Source: Treponema sp.
Lineage (GTDB): Bacteria; Spirochaetota; Spirochaetia; Treponematales; Treponemataceae
NCBI GenBank assembly: GCA_012513125.1
Contig: JAAZCS010000048.1
Location: 1 to 12,253, forward strand
Length of the DNA stretch: 12,253 nucleotides
Reading direction: 5' to 3'
Part shown: in pieces, positions 1-5,833 of the stretch
How the letters are laid out: the number at the start of each line of letters is the position of its first letter
Numbering within the stretch: the stretch's first letter is position 1
Made by a program: the position numbers and the translations under genes
Notes under the pieces: generated by a model
Told to the model about the DNA's origin: nothing
The model's database searches: none
The model's input: the letters and a program-made list of their open reading frames with translations, nothing else

Positions 1-490
1 ATGCAAAGTGGATTTAGATTTACTCATAACAAAAAACAAATTTAACTATGAACAAGTTGAATCATCCTCTGCAATTCAACGTGCGATGAACAGTTTGGAT
101 GAAGATCCATCAGCTTGTTATGAAGAATTTGGAATAAAAACATATTTATTTGAAGATAAACGTCCGCTAAATCGTGAGAAATTTATTAGTTTTCTAAATA
201 ATTTGAACACAGAAAATATAATACGTGCAAAAGGTTATATTTGGTTTTTTGATAGTGATAAAGATGTTCAATTATTCGAGCTTGCAGGAAGAAATTCTTC
301 AATAACAGAGATAGCATATTGGGTTGCGGCGTTAGAAGATGAACAGATTTCAGAAGTTTTGAAAGATGATCCTCAGCTGAAAGAGAATTGGGACAAGGAA
401 TTTGGAGACAGAATTAATCAGATAGTTTTTATTGGTAAAAATATTGATGAATCGTTAATGAAACAGCAACTTTTGGAATGTCTAAATTAA
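1..490 (+). CDS. COG0523 (CobW/YciC-like) GTP-binding protein, C-terminal part
   Basis: This is the C-terminal part of a CobW/COG0523-family G3E GTPase; its start lies left of the window, and the frame is open from base 2. The Walker A and CxCC metal-binding motifs belong to the missing N-terminal half. Visible is the CobW_C-type domain, with IIRAKGYIWF, a following hydrophobic strand, an ELAGR/IAYWVAAL segment, and the closing GDRINQIVFIGKNID...LLECLN, all typical of the YciC/ZagA/YjiA branch. Members of this family are GTP-dependent metallochaperones, and several are Zur-controlled and deliver zinc under zinc starvation. The adjacent Zur-like regulator and zinc exporter genes support a zinc role here, but that is inferred from context. 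An in-frame GTG at 8 is unlikely to be the real start, because family similarity continues to the edge. Confidence 0.85.
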   Translation, partial: CKVDLDLLITKNKFNYEQVESSSAIQRAMNSLDEDPSACYEEFGIKTYLFEDKRPLNREKFISFLNNLNTENIIRAKGYIWFFDSDKDVQLFELAGRNSSITEIAYWVAALEDEQISEVLKDDPQLKENWDKEFGDRINQIVFIGKNIDESLMKQQLLECLN

Positions 491-513
491 GATAAATCTT
501 ATTGATTTTTTTT
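488..513 (+). terminator. Possible weak terminator between convergent genes
   Basis: A perfect palindrome with arms TAAGAT and ATCTTA (488-493 and 496-501) overlaps both convergent stop codons. It is followed on the + strand by TTGA and eight T residues (506-513). The stem is short and AT-rich, with a minimal loop, so termination would be weak. Only 8 nt separate the two convergent genes, so no other site is available. Confidence 0.3.
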
Positions 514-918
514 ACAGTTGCTACAAAGTCCGTACAGAATTGTTTTTGACAAATCTATTTCTATTCCATGTTCTTTTTGAATATGTTCAATGAATTCTTT
601 TCCATCATCGCAATTCAAATGAAAGATTTTGGAGCAAGAAGTACATTGTATGTGAAGATGGTTTGTACAATCTATATCGCTTGCAATGTATTGAAACAAA
701 GATTTTTTTCCATCTTCTGATGAATGGCTGATAACTTTTTTCTCTTCGATTAATTTATCTAGCCGTCTGTAAACTGTTGTAATATTGGTCTTTTCGCCAT
801 TTTCTTCAATAAAAGACAATATATCTTGAACTGAAACAACTTTTTCTTTATTCAATTCAAGATAATTAATGATTATTTGTCCAATTTTTGTTTTATATCC
901 ATCAGAACGCATATTCAT
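499..918 (-). CDS. Fur-family metalloregulator, probably zinc-sensing (Zur-like)
   Basis: A 139-residue Fur-family repressor of normal length. The N-terminal winged helix includes the family signature NITTVYRRLDKL (about 45-56), the DNA-recognition helix region. The C-terminal dimerisation domain carries two CxxC pairs, C92-x2-C95 and C132-x2-C135, the structural Zn(Cys)4 site. HxHxxC (H87, H89, C92), C84, H100, C103, H112 and H117 are candidates for the sensory site. Fur, PerR and Zur cannot be separated with certainty by eye; a zinc role is inferred from the neighbouring zinc exporter, SmtB-type sensor and COG0523 gene. It lies 52 nt downstream of the P-type ATPase on the same strand, so it may be the last gene of that operon or have its own promoter. 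Two ATGs compete (918 and 912), and neither has a Shine-Dalgarno sequence. Confidence 0.85.
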   Translation of the reverse strand: MNMRSDGYKTKIGQIIINYLELNKEKVVSVQDILSFIEENGEKTNITTVYRRLDKLIEEKKVISHSSEDGKKSLFQYIASDIDCTNHLHIQCTSCSKIFHLNCDDGKEFIEHIQKEHGIEIDLSKTILYGLCSNCKKNQ

Positions 919-920
919 AT

Positions 921-929
921 TTTATAGCA
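921..929 (-). promoter_or_regulatory. Possible extended -10 promoter for the Fur-family gene
   Basis: On the minus strand TGCTATAAA (929 to 921) matches an extended -10 element (TGn followed by TATAAT-like). No good -35 is seen 16-18 nt upstream. The predicted start, near 914, would fall between the two candidate ATGs and give an almost leaderless mRNA beginning at the second ATG (912). This is weak evidence in AT-rich DNA. Confidence 0.25.
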
Positions 930-934
930 AAAAA

Positions 935-966
935 GAAAAATATTACACTTGTTTTTATTATTTTTC
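935..966 (-). repeat. Inverted repeat between the ATPase and Fur-family genes
   Basis: GAAAAATA (935-942) and TATTTTTC (959-966) are perfect 8-bp inverted arms around a 16-nt spacer. On the minus strand the second arm is followed by six T residues (934-929). It could act as a weak transcription attenuator after the ATPase gene or as a regulator-binding site. Only two G-C pairs bring any stability, and chance is possible at this base composition. Confidence 0.3.
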
Positions 967-970
967 ATAT

Positions 971-2887
971 TTATGCAGATTTTATTGTTAGTGATTTTTT
1001 TACAAATAGAACTCTAATTGCATTTAATACTGCAAGAATCATTACTCCCACATCAGCAAAAATTGCCATCCACATATTTGCAATTCCTAAGGCTCCAAGT
1101 ATTAAACATAAAAATTTTATTCCAATTGCAAAATAAATATTTTCATATACGATTCTCATACATTTTTGAGAAATGCAAATTGCTTTTGATATTTTAAGCG
1201 GATTGTCGTCCATCAAAACTATATCTGCAGCTTCTATTGCAGCATCAGATCCCATGGCACCCATTGCAATTCCTATATCGGCTCTTGAGAGAACTGGAGC
1301 ATCGTTTATGCCATCTCCAACAAATGCAAGTTTGTCTTTTTCTTTTTTAGAGGAAAGAATTTCTTCTATTTTGGAAACTTTATCGTTTGGTAAAAGTTCG
1401 GAATAAACTTCATCAATTTTTAATTCCTCTGAAACGCTTTTCGCAACACTTGCAACATCTCCTGTAAGCATTATTGTTTTGAAAATGCCACATTTTTTTA
1501 GGTTTGTGATTGCATCTTTGCTTTCTGGCTTGATTATATCCGAAATAACAATATGACCTTCATACTGTCCGTCAATTGCAACGTGAATTATAGTTCCAGT
1601 TGAATGGCATTCAATAAAGTTGATATTTTCTTTTGCCATCAATTTTGCGTTTCCGATAAAAACGTTTTTACCGTCAATGATAGAATTAATTCCCTTTCCG
1701 CTAATTTCTTTTACATCAGTTACTCTTGTTTTATCAAGTGTTTTTCCATATGCTTTTTGAAGGCTTTTACTTATCGGATGATTCGAAAAACTTTCTGCTA
1801 AGGCTGCAATTTCAAGTAAATTCTCATCACTCATTTTGTTATGATGAATTCCGCAAACTTCAAAAACACCTTTTGTCATTGTTCCAGTTTTATCAAAAAC
1901 AACATATTTTACTTTTGATAATGTTTCCAAATAGTTTGAACCTTTAATCAAAATACCGTTACTACTTGCTCCACCTATTCCCGCAAAAAAACTTAATGGA
2001 ATGCTGATAACAAGTGCACAAGGGCAACTAATTACAAGGAATGTCAAAGCTCTGTAAATCCATTGTGACCATAAACCACTTTCATGAAGCAACAGAATTC
2101 TAATGCATGGAGGGATAAAAGCTAGTAAAAAAGCTGAAATACAAACGATTGGTGTATAAACTTTTGCAAATTTTGTAATAAAATTTTCTGATTTTGATTT
2201 TTTGGAGCTGGCGTTTTCAACCAAATCTAAAATTTTAGACGCTGTAGATTCACCAAAAGTTGTGGTCGCTTTGATTTTTAGAATTCCAGTCATATTAATG
2301 CATCCACTTGTAATTTCGTCATTTAGAGTCACTTCACGAGGAATACTTTCGCCTGTTATTGCTGACGTATTGATTGATGAAGTTCCAAAAATAATTGTTC
2401 CATCAACAGGAATTTTTTCACCAGGTTTTACGGTTATCACATCTCCAATTTTTAGGTTGTCAGGATTGATTTTTACCAAATTGCCATTTTCATCTTCAAT
2501 ATTTGCGTAATCTGGTCTAATGTCCATTAATTCACTAATATTTTTTCGGCTTTTTCCAACAGCGTAAGACTGAAAGAATTCTCCAATCTGATAAAAAAGC
2601 ATAACTGCTACACCTTCGGAATATTGGTGAAGTGCAATTGCTCCAACTGTCGATATTGCCATCAAAAAGTTTTCATCGAACGGTTGAAGATTTTTAATTC
2701 CCAATATTGCTTTGAAAAGAATATCATATCCAATTATTGCGTATGAAAGCATTAATAGAGTCAATTTTATGTATTCTCTGACGTTTTCAGAATTTGTAAA
2801 AATGCGAAGCGGGAAAAACTCTGCAAAAATAATAAGAATTGATGAAATAATTATTCTTGTTAAATATTTTTTTTGTTTTTTTGTCAT
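971..2887 (-). CDS. Zn/Cd/Pb-exporting P1B-type ATPase (CadA/ZntA-like)
   Basis: A 638-residue heavy-metal P-type ATPase of the inner membrane, pumping divalent zinc, cadmium or lead out of the cytoplasm at the cost of ATP. Visible elements, in order, are: N-terminal membrane segments; the actuator domain with TGES (178-181); the CPC metal-binding motif in a membrane helix (C288-P289-C290); the phosphorylation motif DKTGT (Asp332); HP (370-371) in the nucleotide-binding domain; MLTGD (473-477); and GDGINDAP (524-531). Asp612 in the last helices (FADVG) sits where the ZntA-type zinc ligand occurs, favouring the P1B-2 Zn/Cd/Pb subgroup over copper pumps. Unlike many family members it has no fused N-terminal HMA domain; a separate HMA protein is encoded just upstream. 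Its Shine-Dalgarno (AAGGA) overlaps the stop codon of that gene, with a 9-nt gap, indicating translational coupling. Confidence 0.95.
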   Translation of the reverse strand: MTKKQKKYLTRIIISSILIIFAEFFPLRIFTNSENVREYIKLTLLMLSYAIIGYDILFKAILGIKNLQPFDENFLMAISTVGAIALHQYSEGVAVMLFYQIGEFFQSYAVGKSRKNISELMDIRPDYANIEDENGNLVKINPDNLKIGDVITVKPGEKIPVDGTIIFGTSSINTSAITGESIPREVTLNDEITSGCINMTGILKIKATTTFGESTASKILDLVENASSKKSKSENFITKFAKVYTPIVCISAFLLAFIPPCIRILLLHESGLWSQWIYRALTFLVISCPCALVISIPLSFFAGIGGASSNGILIKGSNYLETLSKVKYVVFDKTGTMTKGVFEVCGIHHNKMSDENLLEIAALAESFSNHPISKSLQKAYGKTLDKTRVTDVKEISGKGINSIIDGKNVFIGNAKLMAKENINFIECHSTGTIIHVAIDGQYEGHIVISDIIKPESKDAITNLKKCGIFKTIMLTGDVASVAKSVSEELKIDEVYSELLPNDKVSKIEEILSSKKEKDKLAFVGDGINDAPVLSRADIGIAMGAMGSDAAIEAADIVLMDDNPLKISKAICISQKCMRIVYENIYFAIGIKFLCLILGALGIANMWMAIFADVGVMILAVLNAIRVLFVKKSLTIKSA

Positions 2888-2896
2888 AGGTAATCC

Positions 2897-3115
2897 TTAT
2901 AAATAAATTTCACAATCACGTTCTACTTTTTTACAAGCACGAACAACTTCTTTCATTACAGAATCTATGTTTGCAGAAGTAGCAAATTCAATAGTCATTT
3001 TTAGTGTCATAAAGTTTATATTGCAATTAACGACGCCATCAACTTTCTTACTTGCACTTTCCATTTTATCTGCACAATTAGCACAATCTACTTCAATTTT
3101 GTAAGTTTTTTCCAT
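2897..3115 (-). CDS. Free-standing heavy-metal-associated (HMA) domain protein
   Basis: A 72-residue cytosolic protein consisting of a single HMA fold. The metal-binding loop is DCANCADKME, with C11 and C14 as the CxxC ligands, followed by the usual beta-alpha-beta pattern; the acidic residue before the first Cys (D10) resembles zinc-type HMA domains. It lies between the ArsR-family gene and the ATPase gene, and replaces the N-terminal metal-binding domain that the ATPase lacks. The likely role is to bind zinc and present it to the pump or to modulate it (inference). I chose the ATG at 3115: it has GAGGA six bases upstream, begins one base after the ArsR stop codon, and starts just where the HMA fold normally begins. 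An upstream ATG at 3127 would add only four residues and overlap the ArsR gene. Confidence 0.88.
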   Translation of the reverse strand: MEKTYKIEVDCANCADKMESASKKVDGVVNCNINFMTLKMTIEFATSANIDSVMKEVVRACKKVERDCEIYL

Positions 3116-3116
3116 A

Positions 3117-3473
3117 TTAGTCCTCATTTGTATTTTTATGATTTTCTCTTAAATGTGATAATCCACATTCCAAGATGATTGAAACATGATTGTCATCAAG
3201 TGAATATTTTACTTCCTTACCTTCTTTTGTACCTTTTACAAGTTTTGCAGTTTTTAATACTCTAAGTTGATGAGAAACTGCTGATACGCTCATATTAAGA
3301 ATTTCTGCGATTTCTCCAACATATAAGTCTTGGATTTCCAAACAATTCAGGATTTTTGTTCTTGTTGAATCTCCAAAGATTTTGAATAATTCTGCAAGAT
3401 CATAAATTGTATCTTCATCGGCAATCTTGTTTTTTACAAAGTCAGTTGAGGATGTATTTTCTTCTTGATTCAA
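3117..3473 (-). CDS. ArsR/SmtB-family metal-sensing repressor with an alpha-5 zinc site
   Basis: A 118-residue winged-helix dimeric repressor. The recognition region MSVSAVSHQLRVLKTAKLV is classic for the family. The C-terminal helix carries D94-x-H96 and H107-x2-E110, the exact spacing of the SmtB alpha-5 zinc site (D104, H106, H117, E120 in SmtB). The alpha-3 region reads LYVGEIA, where cadmium/lead sensors such as CadC have Cys residues, so sensing of zinc (or cobalt) is favoured over cadmium/lead. It should repress its own operon until zinc is in excess. The start is ambiguous: TTG at 3473 has AAGGA seven bases upstream and is preferred. TTG at 3491 is also in frame and adds six residues, but has no Shine-Dalgarno and abuts the operator. 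Confidence 0.9.
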   Translation of the reverse strand: MNQEENTSSTDFVKNKIADEDTIYDLAELFKIFGDSTRTKILNCLEIQDLYVGEIAEILNMSVSAVSHQLRVLKTAKLVKGTKEGKEVKYSLDDNHVSIILECGLSHLRENHKNTNED

Positions 3474-3492
3474 AATGATTTCCTTGAACAAT

Positions 3493-3506
3493 TGAACATA
3501 TATTCA
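3493..3506 (-). promoter_or_regulatory. SmtB-type operator of the zinc-export operon
   Basis: TGAACA-TA-TATTCA matches the 6-2-6 core of the 12-2-12 inverted repeats bound by SmtB-type repressors. Extending to 12-base arms keeps 8 of 12 symmetric positions. It lies just downstream of the predicted transcription start (about 3513) and ahead of the repressor's own start codon, the usual place for autorepression. Confidence 0.7.
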
Positions 3507-3519
3507 ACTATACAAGGAA

Positions 3520-3548
3520 AATATATAATATAGAGATTGGATTGTCAA
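3520..3548 (-). promoter_or_regulatory. Sigma-70 type promoter of the arsR-HMA-ATPase operon
   Basis: On the minus strand, TTGACA (3548-3543, a perfect -35) is followed after 17 nt by TATATT (3525-3520). Transcription should start near 3513, giving about 40 nt of leader before the preferred TTG at 3473. The operator overlaps the initially transcribed region. Confidence 0.75.
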
Positions 3549-3549
3549 T

Positions 3550-3572
3550 AAAAAATATCATTAAAAAATGAT
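3550..3572 (-). terminator. Terminator after pbpC
   Basis: Immediately after the pbpC stop codon the minus strand reads ATCATT-TTTT-AATGAT (3572-3557), a 6-bp perfect stem with a 4-nt loop. It is followed by A and six T residues (3555-3550). The stem is AT-rich, so efficiency may be modest. The -35 element of the next operon follows within two bases. Confidence 0.5.
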
Positions 3573-5833
3573 TATTTTACTTCAAAAGAGATATTTTTTT
3601 CCATGTTCCCACAAATGATTTTTACTTCATGCTGTCCATATTCAACAGGCATTGAAAAAGAAAAAGGTCTTTCTTGTGTTTTATAAAACGAATTATCATA
3701 AAAAATATCGCAAAAATCTTCATTTCCACCAATTATTTCAAAAGGTATAGCCTGTCTTTGTTGATTTGTATTGTCAAAATAAAATATTGCGTTATTTTGT
3801 GGAGTTCGGATTTCTAAATTTGCACTTGAATATGATATTTTTCCACTGTATCTGCTAATTTCTGCCCATTGTTGATATTCAGATGGCAAAACATACGTTC
3901 CTTCAGCTTTGTGCCACGAACACAGTTCGCTTTTAGTTCCGTTTTCGATATATTCTTTTATTGTGGCATTGCAGTTTTTAGTGGCAATCATTCCGGATAA
4001 AGAGCAGATGTCTTTTTTTGTCCAATTTTCGGGCTCATCAAAAGAGGGTGCTTTTGAAAAATCTTTATATTTTTGAATTGTTAGATTATCAAGAATTTTT
4101 TTTGCCGTAGCTGCTGGTAATGAACTTCCTGTTTTTCCGATTACAGTCTCTCCTGAAAAATTTCCCATCCAGATTCCTATTGTCCAGTCTTTGGTGCTTC
4201 CTAGGGCAATAATGTTTTGATATTGATTAGATGTTCCTGTTTTGAAAATAGAATCGTATTCAGTTTGAAATGTTTGATTGTAACCAAAACCTAAAGCCCT
4301 AGCGTTTTTGTCCGAAAGAATTGAACAAATGATACGTGCGACATCTTTTTCGTATATTTGTTTTTCTTTTTTGTTTTTTTCATTCGTAAATGAGAGTTGC
4401 ATATATTTGCCATCTCGTGAAAAAACACTGAACGCGGTGACAAGTTCATATAGTTTTACTTCACCTGCACCAAGGGCTAGCCCCAAATCTGCTTTTTTTC
4501 CATCTTGTTTTAATGAGTCAAAACCCAATTCAAAAAGTTTATTCAGATATGTTTCAACTCCAACATCGTTTAATATTGCAACAGAAGGAACATTTAAGCT
4601 TGATGATAGTGCAATTCTGAATCTTACAGGACCGTTGTACTTGTTGTTAAAATTATGCGGAATATACAGATTGGAATTTCCAAATTCAAGAGGAATGTCT
4701 TCAAGTATTGAAGATGGAAAATATTTTCTTTTGTGATTTTCATCTCTTTGTTCCATTGAAAGTGCATACAAAAAAGGTTTCATGCTACTTCCAGCCTGAT
4801 TTTTTGTTAAAACTCCGTCAATTTGTCCATTATTAATTGAATCTGACCATGATGCATTTCCAATCCATGCAAGAACAGAACAATCTGCGTTATTTATCAG
4901 CAAAAGTGAAGCGTTGTTGATTCTTGATGAGTTTGACGATTTTAGCGAACTAAACAAAAATGATTCTGCCATATTCTGAATTTTTAAATCAGTTGATAAA
5001 GTAATTTCATTGGGAAGTTCTTTTGTATTATTTTTTACAAACTGAATCAAATGTGGCATTTCAAAAGGGTAGGAAAATAAAGAACTTTTTTTGGCAAAAC
5101 TTCGAATTGTTTCTTTTAGTTCATTTTCATTTGTATATGAAAACGTTTTTTTATACAGAGAATGAGCTTTTTCGCAACAAGCGTCCGGGTTTTTTATTGG
5201 ATTATACAGTGTTGGATTTGGAAGAGATGCAATAAGAAGTGTTATTTCTTCTTTTGTAAGTTCATTCAGTTCCTTTGAAAAAAAAGTTCTTGCAGCGGAT
5301 GTAATTCCTTCACAGTTATAACCGAAAGGAACGTTATTCAAATATAATTCAAGAATCTCTCTTTTTGAAAATCTTGCTTCCATTCTGTATGCGTTAAGTG
5401 CGTCAGTAATTTTTGTATAATAATTTCTGTTAGGATTTTTAGAAATGATTTTTACAAGTTGCATTGTAATAGTTGAAGCACCACGGACATTCTTTTTTGA
5501 TTTTAAATTTTGAAAAAACGCATGAATTATTGCAAATGAATCAACGCCATTATGAAAGTAAAATCTTTTATCTTCTGATTTTATAATTGCTTTTTTTATA
5601 TCTTGAGGAATATTGTCAAAGTCTGTCCATTCACGTCGTAATCCATTTTCAACAGAAGAAATTTGTATTAAAGTGTGATTCCTATCATAAAATCTACAGC
5701 TTTTTTTTCTGTCCATAAATTGAGATAAAGCTTTATATGGTGAAAACCGTAGAAATAAAAATAAAAACAGAAACAAGGCAATTATTAAAATAAGCACCTT
5801 GTTTCTAAAAGATTTTCTTATGATGCTTGTCAT
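3572..5833 (-). CDS. pbpC: Penicillin-binding protein 1C (bifunctional glycosyltransferase/transpeptidase-like)
   Basis: A 753-residue class A PBP, close to the E. coli PBP1C length (770). A cytoplasmic N-terminus and one membrane anchor (about 13-29) precede the GT51 glycosyltransferase domain with SEDKRFYFHNG (catalytic Glu87), RGASTITMQLVK (117-128) and KREILELYLNNVPFG. The penicillin-binding domain has SxxK (Ser349 to Lys352), SLN (412-414) and KTGTS (531-535), so all active-site motifs are intact. The C-terminus is the Cys-rich linker plus beta-sandwich seen in PBP1C (BiPBP_C). It polymerises glycan and acylates beta-lactams at the periplasmic face. The ATG at 5833 overlaps the A2M stop codon (ATGA) without its own Shine-Dalgarno, implying coupling; a GTG at 5869 would add 12 residues but is less convincing. 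Pairing with A2M is the known bacterial arrangement. Confidence 0.93.
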   Translation of the reverse strand: MTSIIRKSFRNKVLILIIALFLFLFLFLRFSPYKALSQFMDRKKSCRFYDRNHTLIQISSVENGLRREWTDFDNIPQDIKKAIIKSEDKRFYFHNGVDSFAIIHAFFQNLKSKKNVRGASTITMQLVKIISKNPNRNYYTKITDALNAYRMEARFSKREILELYLNNVPFGYNCEGITSAARTFFSKELNELTKEEITLLIASLPNPTLYNPIKNPDACCEKAHSLYKKTFSYTNENELKETIRSFAKKSSLFSYPFEMPHLIQFVKNNTKELPNEITLSTDLKIQNMAESFLFSSLKSSNSSRINNASLLLINNADCSVLAWIGNASWSDSINNGQIDGVLTKNQAGSSMKPFLYALSMEQRDENHKRKYFPSSILEDIPLEFGNSNLYIPHNFNNKYNGPVRFRIALSSSLNVPSVAILNDVGVETYLNKLFELGFDSLKQDGKKADLGLALGAGEVKLYELVTAFSVFSRDGKYMQLSFTNEKNKKEKQIYEKDVARIICSILSDKNARALGFGYNQTFQTEYDSIFKTGTSNQYQNIIALGSTKDWTIGIWMGNFSGETVIGKTGSSLPAATAKKILDNLTIQKYKDFSKAPSFDEPENWTKKDICSLSGMIATKNCNATIKEYIENGTKSELCSWHKAEGTYVLPSEYQQWAEISRYSGKISYSSANLEIRTPQNNAIFYFDNTNQQRQAIPFEIIGGNEDFCDIFYDNSFYKTQERPFSFSMPVEYGQHEVKIICGNMEKNISFEVK

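Noticed and set aside
888..1406. Plus-strand open frames opposite the ATPase 3' part
   Set aside because: They are antisense shadows of conserved P-type ATPase sequence, with no ribosome binding site or recognisable product.
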